Source: a virus. From it: a stretch of 35,794 nt of DNA. The position numbers and the translations under genes were made by a program. Every line of letters starts with the position of its first letter. Positions within the stretch are counted from its first letter, which is position 1. Shown here one piece after another: positions 25,928 to 34,522 of this stretch. The stretch covers positions 1 to 35,794 of IMG/VR virus record IMGVR_UViG_3300021230_000018; one strand, written 5' to 3'. A model generated the notes under the pieces. It was not told where the DNA came from. It did no database searches and was given only the letters and a program-made list of their open reading frames with translations.

Positions 25928-26314
25928 TTAGATAGACATATTTTGGTAACCAGATCCAAGACTTTCTACTGTTACTAAGTTAGATGGCTCTTCTTTGTTG
26001 AATATAAAATTTATAGGTATTATTCCGTACCTTTGAACTGTTTCACCAACTCTAACTACAAATTTGCCATCTTCGTCTTGTTTGTGACTATGAACTGGGT
26101 AGCTTGTATTAAAATGCAAATGTTCAGCTACAGAGTAAGGAGCTTCGTATATTCCGCCATCTTTAAAGTGGTATGATGCATCTGGAGTCTCGTCATCGCC
26201 ATAAAAAAAAGATAGGTCTCCGCCTCTTACTTCATAGTTTTTGAACTTAAATTTAACTATCTTTGCGCCATTGTTTTTAGCTATTATTTTTTTAGTATCT
26301 TCTTTTTTTGACAT
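25928..26314 (-). CDS. hypothetical structural-region protein
   Basis: A 128-residue soluble protein with a basic N-terminus (Lys-rich, 1-25), beta-rich middle (Y-E-V-R-G-G-D-L-S-F-F-Y-G) and a His-containing segment (V-A-E-H-L-H-F-N, about 62-69). AAGGAA precedes the ATG. An 8-bp hairpin separates it from the gene upstream. No family recognised; head completion or decoration is possible by position. Confidence 0.6.
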   Translation of the reverse strand: MSKKEDTKKIIAKNNGAKIVKFKFKNYEVRGGDLSFFYGDDETPDASYHFKDGGIYEAPYSVAEHLHFNTSYPVHSHKQDEDGKFVVRVGETVQRYGIIPINFIFNKEEPSNLVTVESLGSGYQNMSI

Positions 26315-26342
26315 AATATTTCCTTCTTCTAGTTATTAAGGG

Positions 26343-26366
26343 GTGATGGGCTTTTACACCCATCAC
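26343..26366. other. intercistronic hairpin
   Basis: GTGATGGG / CCCATCAC with an 8-nt loop, between two leftward structural genes. No U-tract, so probably a stability or processing element rather than a full terminator. Confidence 0.55.
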
Positions 26367-26379
26367 TTAATCAATTATA

Positions 26380-27369
26380 TTACGGATTTTGCGTATAAGA
26401 TGATTTACCAGCTACCCAGTAAATAACATCATTATTAGCGCCTGCAGGAGAGTTAGCTCCACCTGCAAGAATAACACCGATATAACCAGTGTTATATGTT
26501 GCGTCATTTAAAATATCAACGCCAGATGAAATAGCTTGTGCTGTATTTTCACCAACAGGAACAACCATTGCTGGAGAGAATGCATAGTCAGCGGTAACAG
26601 GAAACTTAAACGCAGTAAATGTAGTAGTATCTATATCTACAGTAATTGTTTGAGTTGCCAATGCGTCATCAACGGCAGTAATAGTAGCAACTTGTTGATC
26701 TAACTCAACCATGCCAAATGCAGAAGAAACAATGAATCTTACTACTTGCCCAACTTTATACCCAGAAGGAACTGTTAGTGTTACAACAGCTTGTGCAGCT
26801 TGAGTTATATTAGCTATATAGCGACTTCTTGGGTAATATAATGGGTCAAATTTAACAATACGGTATTGCCCAGCTTGAGCCGCAGTACCATCGGTAGCGG
26901 TGGCAAGTAATGAAGCAATACGGAAATTGGTATTTGCGTTAATTGTGTCAATTGCAAAGTCATAACCATTTATTTGGCGTGTATTTATGTTGCTTGTTAT
27001 TCTAACAATAGAACCAGCAACAAGCCCTGACGTGTCTCCAGTTGAAATAACAGGTCGTTGTGCATTTGTTACGTTTGTCGTTGCAACTGCTGCGCTAAGT
27101 GGATTTCCAGCGCTGTCAACAGGCGTGAACCCTGTATTAACAGCAAGAGCTGTGAGTTGTAATGTGTTAGCTCCACCTGAACCATTATATTTTATGCCTT
27201 GACCTGTAGGCATTCCAAACTGCCAGTATGACTGTAAGGTAACGTTAGCTGGTGTAGTTATTTGAGTCAGATTATAAGTTTGTATCCAATCAAACCCTGA
27301 TCGAATCTGTAATGTTTTAGCTTGACCATTTGAGGTAAATCTACCTGATTGAATTATCGCTGCATCCAT
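26380..27369 (-). CDS. virion protein with FCCH-like barrel
   Basis: A 329-residue, Ala/Thr/Val-rich beta protein directly after the capsid gene. Two barrel-like segments are visible: G-S-I-V-R-I-T-S-N-I-N-T-R-Q-I-N (about 121-136) and G-Q-V-V-R-F-I-V-S-S-A-F-G-M (about 207-220) followed by V-D-I-D-T-T-T-F. The second matches the smaller protein at 25551-25913. AGGAAT precedes the ATG. A gene of this kind after the capsid gene is common in related podoviruses; it may decorate the head or form a tail component. Confidence 0.68.
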   Translation of the reverse strand: MDAAIIQSGRFTSNGQAKTLQIRSGFDWIQTYNLTQITTPANVTLQSYWQFGMPTGQGIKYNGSGGANTLQLTALAVNTGFTPVDSAGNPLSAAVATTNVTNAQRPVISTGDTSGLVAGSIVRITSNINTRQINGYDFAIDTINANTNFRIASLLATATDGTAAQAGQYRIVKFDPLYYPRSRYIANITQAAQAVVTLTVPSGYKVGQVVRFIVSSAFGMVELDQQVATITAVDDALATQTITVDIDTTTFTAFKFPVTADYAFSPAMVVPVGENTAQAISSGVDILNDATYNTGYIGVILAGGANSPAGANNDVIYWVAGKSSYTQNP

Positions 27370-27387
27370 ATTAATTCCTATTTTAGC

Positions 27388-28335
27388 TTAAAGTATTGTA
27401 CAACGTAGATTGCCCAACCAAGCATCATTCAAGATTCTTGGAACTTCAGCCATTTTCCAACCAACAGTAACGTTCTGAGCCAATGGTCCAGAAAGATATG
27501 CAGGACGGTAAATAAATTGAGCTGATGCACCGTCTTGTTTGATACAAGCATATGCTTCTTTAGCACAAGTAATAACATTATATACATTTGCCGATTTAGC
27601 AGATGCATTTGGTGTTACTGACCCAATAGATGAAACCAAGAATCGAACGTTATTTACTGCGCCCCATTCAGATTCAAGGACTCTCTGCTGGCTAGGATAT
27701 GCAGATTGTGGAATAAAGTTTGTAACTTGGTTCAAGTTATTAGTTAAAGCTGTGTTACACAATGCAATATATGCATTACGTACAGGCGCTGTACCAAACT
27801 TGTCATCACCTTCTATTGAAGAAGTGAACATATAACCGTTATTGTTAAGCAATAACGCAGTCATACGGCTAATATCAGGAAGAGTGATATTTGTTGGAGA
27901 ATCACCATTTGTACCGCCAATACAGTTAATTTGTGACGCAGTAGACGCAAGCATATTACGTACTAATTCATCTTCTGTTTGACGAAGAGAAACACCTAAA
28001 CGAAGAGCTGCCTGGTTTAAAACAGACTCTTGATTCTGTAAAACGACCTGTTCATTTATCTCTACCCACTGACCGTACCAATCAATCTTAGCATCAATAT
28101 CCAATGCAGTAAGATTAGTAGATGGGGGAGTAACACCTGAGTTACCAAGTGGTACAAGTGCAGTAGTTAATGGATTATAACGTCTGAAACGCATGGTTGT
28201 ACCACCATTTCTAGGCATCATTTCTTCCATTGCAGGAATTTTGTGAATCATGTTTGGAACTGGAACTGAGAGTAGTTTCAAGTTAAACGACTGCTGAACT
28301 GGAGCAGGCAAACTTGATGAAGTTGTAATTGCCAT
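27388..28335 (-). CDS. major capsid protein, N4-gp56 type
   Basis: A 315-residue protein with the pattern of the N4-gp56 capsid family (HK97 fold). The features are a N-terminal M-M-P-R-N-G-G-T-T-M-R-F-R-R (about 39-52), then P-P-S-T-N-L-T-A, I-D-W-Y-G-Q-W-V-E-I-N-E (about 83-94), then V-R-N-M-L-A-S. The frame extends to 28416, but AAGGAT before the ATG at 28335 and the M-A-I-T-T start fix the real beginning. A scaffold-like gene precedes it. The 157-bp leader carries a candidate promoter and two related hairpins. Confidence 0.8.
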   Translation of the reverse strand: MAITTSSSLPAPVQQSFNLKLLSVPVPNMIHKIPAMEEMMPRNGGTTMRFRRYNPLTTALVPLGNSGVTPPSTNLTALDIDAKIDWYGQWVEINEQVVLQNQESVLNQAALRLGVSLRQTEDELVRNMLASTASQINCIGGTNGDSPTNITLPDISRMTALLLNNNGYMFTSSIEGDDKFGTAPVRNAYIALCNTALTNNLNQVTNFIPQSAYPSQQRVLESEWGAVNNVRFLVSSIGSVTPNASAKSANVYNVITCAKEAYACIKQDGASAQFIYRPAYLSGPLAQNVTVGWKMAEVPRILNDAWLGNLRCTIL

Positions 28336-28375
28336 TATTATCCTTAAAGTTAAATATTTTGACTTAACTTCAAGC

Positions 28376-28451
28376 TGGACGAATTCTTGATAAGGCTTTT
28401 GCGTCCGAAAAGACATAAGGTGGACGAATTCTTATAATTTATGCGTCCACC
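28376..28451. repeat. two related hairpins before the capsid gene
   Basis: The 13-bp sequence TGGACGAATTCTT occurs at 28376-28388 and 28421-28433. Each copy is followed by GCGTCC, so each can pair: GGACG / CGTCC at 28377-28381 and 28402-28406, and GGTGGACG / CGTCCACC at 28419-28426 and 28444-28451. They may be operators or processing sites for the high-output capsid mRNA. Confidence 0.65.
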
Positions 28452-28454
28452 ATT

Positions 28455-28484
28455 ATTATATACAGGTATAGATATCAAATGCAA
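28455..28484 (-). promoter_or_regulatory. candidate capsid promoter
   Basis: On the minus strand: TTGCAT (28484-28479), 18 bp, perfect TATAAT (28460-28455), just upstream of the hairpin pair. The -35 is weak. Confidence 0.4.
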
Positions 28485-28492
28485 TAATAGAG

Positions 28493-29323
28493 TTAATATT
28501 GACCAGCTTTCTCTAACATTTCCTGATAAAGCTTCTTTTGTAGATCTTTTGTTAGGCCATTAGCAAATGCATTAGCTTGATTTAATGGAGAGTCTCCAGA
28601 TTGTGGAGCAACAGAGTTAACTGATCTAGGTTTAGAGAAGTTTTTTTGCGCCACTTCTTTTTGTTTCACAAAATCATCTTTTCTGTAGATACCAAGGTCC
28701 CTGATCGCTAAATATGTTTCTTCTGCTTTTTCACGCATATCTGGGTTTAAATAAAGGCTTTTTGCTAATCCAGGTCTGAGCTCTCTGAGTTTAGCAATAT
28801 TGTCAGTGTTAACAACATCATAAAAATCATTATATTTAGATTTGAGTTCATTCTCTAACATTTTCTCTTGCGCTATTTTTTGTTGACGTAGCATGTCTTC
28901 ATAAAGCTTTTGCTGCGACTTTTGTTGTTTGCTTAAAACCTTTTTTAAATCCTTGCCAGAAAGAAGGTCATCATCAGGGATATTATTAAGATCGAAGCCG
29001 TCATCCTCATCCTCCGGAGCTGCTCTTTGCTGTAAGTTTTGCTGTTGCATGTATGCCTGCTGCTCGATCTGCTGAAGAACTCGATAATATTCATCTCGTT
29101 CCCTTTGATATTTATCTGCAAGTTCAGCCTTTTCACGAAGTTCTTTCCAACTCTGTTTATGATCTTTCTGTTGTTCTACTGGAACTTCTTCATGTTGATT
29201 ATCTAATTGCTCAACTTGCTCTTCAGGTTGTTCAATTAATTGTTCCTGCAATTGGTTCTGTTGCTGGTATTCCTGCTGGGGATACAATTGACTTACTAAG
29301 TCTACTTTGTTTTCTTCCATCAT
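28493..29323 (-). CDS. putative scaffolding protein
   Basis: A 276-residue, very Gln/Glu-rich helical protein: an acidic Gln/Glu N-terminus (about 10-55), long coiled-coil helices (65-160) and a basic C-terminal region (about 225-276). This composition and the position immediately before the capsid gene are typical of phage scaffolds, whose basic C-terminal helix binds coat protein. AGGAG precedes the ATG. It overlaps the upstream gene by 92 bp in another frame, an unusually long overlap for this phage. Confidence 0.72.
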   Translation of the reverse strand: MMEENKVDLVSQLYPQQEYQQQNQLQEQLIEQPEEQVEQLDNQHEEVPVEQQKDHKQSWKELREKAELADKYQRERDEYYRVLQQIEQQAYMQQQNLQQRAAPEDEDDGFDLNNIPDDDLLSGKDLKKVLSKQQKSQQKLYEDMLRQQKIAQEKMLENELKSKYNDFYDVVNTDNIAKLRELRPGLAKSLYLNPDMREKAEETYLAIRDLGIYRKDDFVKQKEVAQKNFSKPRSVNSVAPQSGDSPLNQANAFANGLTKDLQKKLYQEMLEKAGQY

Positions 29324-29849
29324 CTTCTGTCTCCTGCGTTTCTTTTAGTACAACTAAGCTTTCTAGTTCTTGTTCATTATTTAATTTTTTACATAACTTG
29401 TATAGTTCACCTGTTGCAAATGCTACAACATTATCGGTTAGCTCTTTTATAGATGGGTCTATTATAGCAACATTTTCGAGCAACTTGAAGCAATATTCTC
29501 TGTTAGGAATAGTCCAAACAAGATAAAGCCCATCATCTTTATATTTGTATTGCCAGACTGTCTGGTCATAATTTGGAGTTGGGCATGATATTCTAGCAAT
29601 AAAATAATTTCTTATAACGTTGTGTAGCAGCCTAGGTTTTACGGTCTGAACTTCAACAAAGAAATCAGTGTTAACATTTTTTGCTTTGTAATCCAGTATG
29701 CACTGATATAGTTCTGCAAGGTAATTCTGAGTCATCCACTCGCCTTGCTCATTTACATCAGTAGTCTCTGGAGCCTTTTGTTGAAGCTCCAGAGCAATCT
29801 TTCCTACCGTATCTCTATCTTGTTTAATATGCTTTTTCTTCTCATCCAT
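29232..29849 (-). CDS. hypothetical protein overlapping the scaffold gene
   Basis: A 205-residue soluble protein with AGGT before the ATG. It has mixed alpha/beta composition, with a Trp-containing core (Q-T-V-W-Q-Y-K-Y, L-Y-L-V-W-T-I-P, about 98-118) and a polar, disordered-looking C-terminus in the stretch that overlaps the scaffold gene. Because the overlapping 30 residues are low in structure, they may be constrained by the other frame. No family recognised. Confidence 0.65.
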   Translation of the reverse strand: MDEKKKHIKQDRDTVGKIALELQQKAPETTDVNEQGEWMTQNYLAELYQCILDYKAKNVNTDFFVEVQTVKPRLLHNVIRNYFIARISCPTPNYDQTVWQYKYKDDGLYLVWTIPNREYCFKLLENVAIIDPSIKELTDNVVAFATGELYKLCKKLNNEQELESLVVLKETQETEDDGRKQSRLSKSIVSPAGIPATEPIAGTIN

Positions 29850-29857
29850 AGTTATAC

Positions 29858-30172
29858 CTATTTTTTCTTCTTAGATGCTCTTCTTTTCTCGCTGTAAGCT
29901 ATCGCAATAGCCTGCTTAGGATTGGTTACAACTGGCCCTTTTTTAGATCCGCTATGAAGTTTATTTTCTTTAAACTCTGCCATAACCTTTTTAATTTTAT
30001 CTTTTGACTTTACTTTGCTATGCTCTTTTTTTTCTTGCTTCTTAGTCTCTTTTTGTTCATGTTTTTTGTTTACCATAGACTCCAAAAGCTCTTTATCTTC
30101 TTTCATCATATGCTTTTGTTCTTTGATGTCATTTTTAATGTGCTTTACGATCTTTTTAGCTGTTTTTTTCAT
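29858..30172 (-). CDS. very basic Lys-rich protein
   Basis: A 104-residue protein with more than a third Lys, in helical Lys/Glu repeats (K-E-T-K-K-Q-E-K-K-E-H-S-K) and a C-terminus ending R-R-A-S-K-K-K-K. AGGAA precedes the ATG. Such proteins in the head operon can be DNA-binding internal proteins or assembly factors. A short folded-looking segment (V-T-N-P-K-Q-A-I-A-I-A-Y-S, about 81-93) resembles small phage proteins with an N-P-x-Q-A-I-A-I-A motif. Confidence 0.65.
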   Translation of the reverse strand: MKKTAKKIVKHIKNDIKEQKHMMKEDKELLESMVNKKHEQKETKKQEKKEHSKVKSKDKIKKVMAEFKENKLHSGSKKGPVVTNPKQAIAIAYSEKRRASKKKK

Positions 30173-30180
30173 TATATTTC

Positions 30181-30378
30181 CTATAAGAAGCTATCGTAAT
30201 TACTACCGTCTTTTCTTGGGTTAGTATTAGGCCATGCATATGTTGGATTATCTATATTAGACTCTTTAGGTTTCAACTTACGAAACCCTTTGAAGCACTC
30301 TTTAAGATTATCAGGGATACCTATAATACTGAATGCTATCTGAGTAGCTTTCTTATTAGATCTTGGAGCTGCTGGCAT
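30181..30378 (-). CDS. small hypothetical protein
   Basis: A 65-residue basic protein with P-R-S-N-K-K-A-T-Q-I-A-F-S-I near the N-terminus and a polar tail. GGAG precedes the ATG. It lies between the portal and scaffold genes and is separated from the upstream gene by a strong hairpin (30395-30417). No family recognised. Confidence 0.6.
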   Translation of the reverse strand: MPAAPRSNKKATQIAFSIIGIPDNLKECFKGFRKLKPKESNIDNPTYAWPNTNPRKDGSNYDSFL

Positions 30379-30394
30379 ATTATTCTCCAGTTAT

Positions 30395-30417
30395 TGGAGG
30401 GGGTAATTCCCCCTCCA
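30395..30417. other. intercistronic hairpin
   Basis: TGGAGGGGG / CCCCCTCCA with a 5-nt loop: a 9-bp, very GC-rich stem in an AT-rich genome, between two small leftward genes. Its minus-strand 3' side has no U-tract. Confidence 0.6.
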
Positions 30418-30423
30418 TAACAA

Positions 30424-30627
30424 TTAGTACTTTTTGCTTGCTAATTGTTTACGAACACCGCTTACGCCTGAGTTCATTTGACGATCAATACCTTCAATTG
30501 TGTCATCAATTGGCTGGTAAAGGTAATCAACTTTTGGGTACTCTTTCATTATCACTTCTCTTGGAAGATTTGAAGGAGCTGATTTATCTTCGTGGATCAT
30601 TCCACCTTTATTAGAATATTTTTTCAT
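30424..30627 (-). CDS. small hypothetical protein downstream of portal
   Basis: A 67-residue charged protein starting after a GGAATGG ribosome site, 30 bp after the portal gene. There are no membrane or metal motifs; the middle has P-K-V-D-Y-L-Y-Q-P-I. Probably a minor head-operon protein. Confidence 0.6.
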   Translation of the reverse strand: MKKYSNKGGMIHEDKSAPSNLPREVIMKEYPKVDYLYQPIDDTIEGIDRQMNSGVSGVRKQLASKKY

Positions 30628-30657
30628 ACCATTCCTATATACTTAGCCTCTTAATTA

Positions 30658-32673
30658 TTACATAGTTCTAGATGGAGGCATTTCACCTAGCCCTACTTCT
30701 TTCAATGTATCATTATTATTTTTAAAAGCATTATGCATCTGAAGAACTTTACCAATATTATCTATATCCATCGACTCTAATTCTTTTAGAGCTTTAATGA
30801 AATTCAATAATGATTGTGTATGATCTTTTTCAGCCTCAGCTTTACGTTCTTGAGCCAGCTGCTGATTCTCTGATATGCGAGATTTGCGTTCTTCAGCGGT
30901 TGAATTATCTGCATTAGCTCTAGCTTGTGCCATTTCCATAGTAGCTTGTTGTTGTTGCATTTGCATTTGAGCCTGTGCTTGAGCTTGTTGTGCTTGAGCT
31001 TGCTCTTGAGCCTTGATAGCCTCAATAAGTTGTTGTTTGTTTTGCAATGTAGCTGACTCAAGTAATATCTCAGACGGAACAGGTACTCCAACTTCCCTAA
31101 GGTGTAATAGCTGAGCAAATTGCATTTGTTTCTGTGTTGTTGTATCAAAGCCTTCTTCTACTGCTGCATCATATTTTCCGAAGTTCTTATTGTAAAATGA
31201 CTCTGATGGAGTTCCACCGATAATCTTTTCTACTTTCCCTGGGGTAAAGTTTGCCTGTATAAGTTTAATCATTAACTTGCCAAGTTGTTTTTGCGACATG
31301 TCTAACTGATCAAACAATCTCTGAAGCGTAGTTAGTCCAGCACCTTGTCTTAACATAGACAGTATGCCAGCTTTATCATCGGTAGCAGCACCAAGAAGCT
31401 CTTCATTCACGCCAGATATTTGCATCATATCATTATCTAGATTCTGAGACGCTTGGAACATAGAAGGTGGTACCTGAGGCGCCTGTATCTGTCTCAGGTC
31501 GTCCATGTTTGAATCTTTTTTTGTCCATATAACTTGACCTTGTCCAGTCTTATACAGAGACATAGGGTCAATTACAGTACCTTCTTTAGCTATGTATCCA
31601 GAGTTTATTTGGGACTCAAATATATCAAGCTCGATAATCTTACGACGATTAAATAAATACTGTGGATCTCTAAGAGAGCGAACCATGCCCTGAATACGGC
31701 TTTGGAAGTAAGGTAATTCTGGCTGATAGTAACCCAAAACAGGAACAAATGGATACTCATCTATGCCCATAGGGTTTGGCCCATCATACATAACTTGACC
31801 TTGGCATACTATGGCAAGTTTTGTTGTTTGGATATCTTGCATTAAAGATGTGACCTGAGGATATCTTTGCAAATATAGCTTAAGAAGTTCATCATCTCCT
31901 TGCCATTCCATTGACTCGCCCGTCTGAGTATCTACAATCATGCGCTGTTTGCGGTTATCTCTGTAATAAAATTCATCATATGTTAACAGATTAACATTGT
32001 TGTCATATGAAAAGTTTTCAGGCATATACTGAAACTTGCCGTCTTTATTGTATTGTTGGTACAAAGCATGAAGTTCTTCTGCTCTTTCAGGTAATAATGA
32101 AGCTACTTGGCCCCTTGTCAGAAATGACCTTTTCCAGATTGCTGTACAATCTGACAGGTCTTGCTTCTTAAAGAACGGATCTATCATAAATGAGTTATAC
32201 GAGCAGTTACTCACTCTTATGTCACCAGATAATGGGTCGTCCCTGTAGTCCATCCATACTTGAAGCAAGTTCATACCAGTAATCATTGAACCAGTGAACG
32301 CCTCTGATATCGTATGCCCAACTGATTCTGTTCTATTTATCCATGATAATACTTTAGAAAACTGATCAGCAGTCTCTTGGTTTGCATTCTCAACAGGAAT
32401 CGCTATGGTGGACTTTCTATTCTTGCGCTGGTAACCGCAAGGCATTTCAATAATCTTTCTTATGCGATTGAAATTGTACTGCTTACGTGCCATTGCTGGT
32501 GCGTTACCATATATCTCGCTCCATATGTTCTGATCACCGCAGTAAAATCTCGTATCAAGGTCCGCTTCGGCCCAGTACAGTTGGTTCATAGTAACACTAT
32601 TCGTATAGAAATTCTCCATACGGTCAAGTATACCTCTGTCACCTCCTGTCTTCATATTACTAAATAGTCCCAT
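30658..32673 (-). CDS. portal protein, P22 type
   Basis: A 671-residue protein with the length and layout of P22-type podovirus portals: an N-terminal segment, a large core with Y-W-A-E-A-D-L-D-T-R-F-Y-C-G-D (about 33-47) and W-M-D-Y-R-D-D-P, the D-D-K-A-G-I-L stretch near 430, and a long Gln/Ala-rich helical C-terminal region (about 530-620) that would form the barrel. The dodecameric portal is the DNA channel and the docking site for terminase. GAGG precedes the ATG. Terminase lies upstream and the capsid genes downstream, the usual order. Confidence 0.85.
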   Translation of the reverse strand: MGLFSNMKTGGDRGILDRMENFYTNSVTMNQLYWAEADLDTRFYCGDQNIWSEIYGNAPAMARKQYNFNRIRKIIEMPCGYQRKNRKSTIAIPVENANQETADQFSKVLSWINRTESVGHTISEAFTGSMITGMNLLQVWMDYRDDPLSGDIRVSNCSYNSFMIDPFFKKQDLSDCTAIWKRSFLTRGQVASLLPERAEELHALYQQYNKDGKFQYMPENFSYDNNVNLLTYDEFYYRDNRKQRMIVDTQTGESMEWQGDDELLKLYLQRYPQVTSLMQDIQTTKLAIVCQGQVMYDGPNPMGIDEYPFVPVLGYYQPELPYFQSRIQGMVRSLRDPQYLFNRRKIIELDIFESQINSGYIAKEGTVIDPMSLYKTGQGQVIWTKKDSNMDDLRQIQAPQVPPSMFQASQNLDNDMMQISGVNEELLGAATDDKAGILSMLRQGAGLTTLQRLFDQLDMSQKQLGKLMIKLIQANFTPGKVEKIIGGTPSESFYNKNFGKYDAAVEEGFDTTTQKQMQFAQLLHLREVGVPVPSEILLESATLQNKQQLIEAIKAQEQAQAQQAQAQAQMQMQQQQATMEMAQARANADNSTAEERKSRISENQQLAQERKAEAEKDHTQSLLNFIKALKELESMDIDNIGKVLQMHNAFKNNNDTLKEVGLGEMPPSRTM

Positions 32674-32728
32674 TCAATACCTCTATATTTATGTATCCAT
32701 AATTTATTATAACACTACCACAATATTA

Positions 32729-34522
32729 TCATGGAAATGAATTATTTAATGGAAATGAATTATTAGTTCTAAAGAACTCAGGTATATTACTCTGAGATCC
32801 ATGCATAGATTCGTTCCTAAGACGCGCTACATCTTCTTTAGTCATTCCGTCTTTTACTTTAGGCAATGATACACACATATAACGTACTGCATCTGCGCAA
32901 TGGCTAAATTCATTATGCAATGGCGTCTGCTTGTACACCTTTTTCTTTGAGTCAAATTCCTGCCTATAATTCTCTAGTGATTTAATAACACGATCACATT
33001 TGTTCTTATCGATAAACATCTTAGGTAGGTTAGACCTTACGGCTTCTATACCGTCTTCTATAGACAATCTGTTACTAATCGTAAAGTCTATACCCAGATG
33101 CATTGCCTTCTCAAGCCTTGTCATACCGGATCCAAACTCTTTTACCGCTATATCATGAGGAGCAATGTGTTTTCCATAAAGGTAAGGCTTATCTTTTACT
33201 ATTTTAACATAATGTTCAAGCCCCTCTTTGGACTTTTCATAGTAATCTATAATGCGTATTGATGTCCCAATAGACTGAAAGAATATAATTGAAGTGCTAT
33301 CTCTGACACCAATATCCCAAGCTGTATGAACAGGGAATGCTGGTTCCCATGCAACATAATCAATTCTGTTTTCCAGGCGCATATTGTCTATGTATTTAGC
33401 ATAATAGCTGCCTTCTACGCCCATATCGAAGCTGCAATAATACTCTTGCATGGCAAGGTCTTCAGAGATCTCTCCTGATGCGATTTCTTTTTTGATATCA
33501 TCAACAGATATATGCTTTGTATCTTCTACCGTCTTTATATATGAGAACCATGATTGCGGATTATCTTGAGCTATCTTAAATAGTTCCCAAAACGAGTTTC
33601 TTCCACGAGGTGTAGATTGTATAAAGCACCATCCCCCATTAGCGGTTAGAATAGGCCTGACAAACTGATAAGCTCTTGGGTCTGTAAGCGCAAACTCAGA
33701 GAAGATTACCCCCATTGGGTTAGTCCCAACAAGTGTATTATCATAGTTATCAGAGCCAATAATTTGCAGAACTGAACCATTAACAAAACGTATACGCATT
33801 TGTTGTTCATTTCTCGTTTCCACTAATTCTTTTGGTATATAATCTAATATTCTCATCCCATCATTTTGTATCGCATCCCAAATGATTCTTCGCCCCTGAG
33901 AGAAAGTGGGGAACACGTAAAATACGGTTCCCACCTTCTTTAGGCATTGGCGTATAGCTATATTAAATGCTGTTATATCTTTGCCTGAGTTGTGAACTAC
34001 TAGTCCATTTGCAATAAAGTTGTGATGAGTTTCGGTTTCAATATCAAAAAGTTCTTCATCTATATGGTCGCTATACGTGAATGACGTACACTCAAACGCT
34101 AACAGTGACCCTGTGTACACTATTAGCATATCGTTATGAGCAATATCCTTTAAAGGTTTCCATGTTATAGGCGCATCATGTTCGTTTATTGTTGCAAATA
34201 CATGATCCAGCGAAGATACTAAGGGAAGGTCGCCTCTGGTATTAACCTTAACTGTTTTCTTTATACCAGTACTCCATTTGTTTTTCACCGTGTCTTCTAC
34301 AAAAGCGCTACCATTAAATGAAAGTATCTTATCCCCAACTTCAATATCCCTGAGAAGTTTAAATGACCCATCATACATAGTTATATGAGTATCGCCCGAT
34401 AAACAACGTCTAGGCATCACTGCAATGATCCGCCTGAATCCGTCTTTCTCAAGGGCGTTTATTAAAGGAATTTGATACTCTCGTGGTTGAAACTTATTGA
34501 GATGTATTACTTCCTCTTTCAT
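32729..34522 (-). CDS. large terminase subunit with mini-intein
   Basis: A 597-residue precursor. After removal of residues 40-178 (intein) the extein is 458 residues, a usual length. The spliced Walker A is M-P-R-R-S-G-K-D. The Walker B-like segment is G-V-I-F-S-E-F-A (271-278), and the coupling motif is Q-S-T-P-R-G-R-N-S (302-310). The nuclease half contains A-W-D-I-G-V-R-D (401-408) and H-C-A-D-A-V-R-Y near residue 550. It is the packaging ATPase/nuclease. AAGGA precedes the ATG, and it overlaps the upstream gene by 29 bp. The C-terminus ends in a tandem 18-bp duplication (N-N-S-F-P-L-N-N-S-F-P). Confidence 0.9.
   Translation of the reverse strand: MKEEVIHLNKFQPREYQIPLINALEKDGFRRIIAVMPRRCLSGDTHITMYDGSFKLLRDIEVGDKILSFNGSAFVEDTVKNKWSTGIKKTVKVNTRGDLPLVSSLDHVFATINEHDAPITWKPLKDIAHNDMLIVYTGSLLAFECTSFTYSDHIDEELFDIETETHHNFIANGLVVHNSGKDITAFNIAIRQCLKKVGTVFYVFPTFSQGRRIIWDAIQNDGMRILDYIPKELVETRNEQQMRIRFVNGSVLQIIGSDNYDNTLVGTNPMGVIFSEFALTDPRAYQFVRPILTANGGWCFIQSTPRGRNSFWELFKIAQDNPQSWFSYIKTVEDTKHISVDDIKKEIASGEISEDLAMQEYYCSFDMGVEGSYYAKYIDNMRLENRIDYVAWEPAFPVHTAWDIGVRDSTSIIFFQSIGTSIRIIDYYEKSKEGLEHYVKIVKDKPYLYGKHIAPHDIAVKEFGSGMTRLEKAMHLGIDFTISNRLSIEDGIEAVRSNLPKMFIDKNKCDRVIKSLENYRQEFDSKKKVYKQTPLHNEFSHCADAVRYMCVSLPKVKDGMTKEDVARLRNESMHGSQSNIPEFFRTNNSFPLNNSFP
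33989..34405 (-). other. mini-intein inside the terminase Walker A motif
   Basis: Residues 40-178 of the terminase ORF. Block A starts at C40 (C-L-S-G-D-T-H-I), with G-D-K-I-L-S-F; block B is around S-S-L-D-H-V-F-A (103-110); block F is L-F-D-I-E-T-E-T-H-H-N-F (159-170); block G is V-V-H-N (175-178), with Ser179 as the +1 residue. At 139 residues there is no room for a homing endonuclease. The insertion splits the ATP-binding loop between Arg-Arg and Ser-Gly-Lys, so packaging requires splicing. Confidence 0.9.

Noticed and set aside
33989-34405. Homing endonuclease within the intein
   Set aside because: At 139 residues the insert contains only splicing blocks; no LAGLIDADG or HNH motif is visible.
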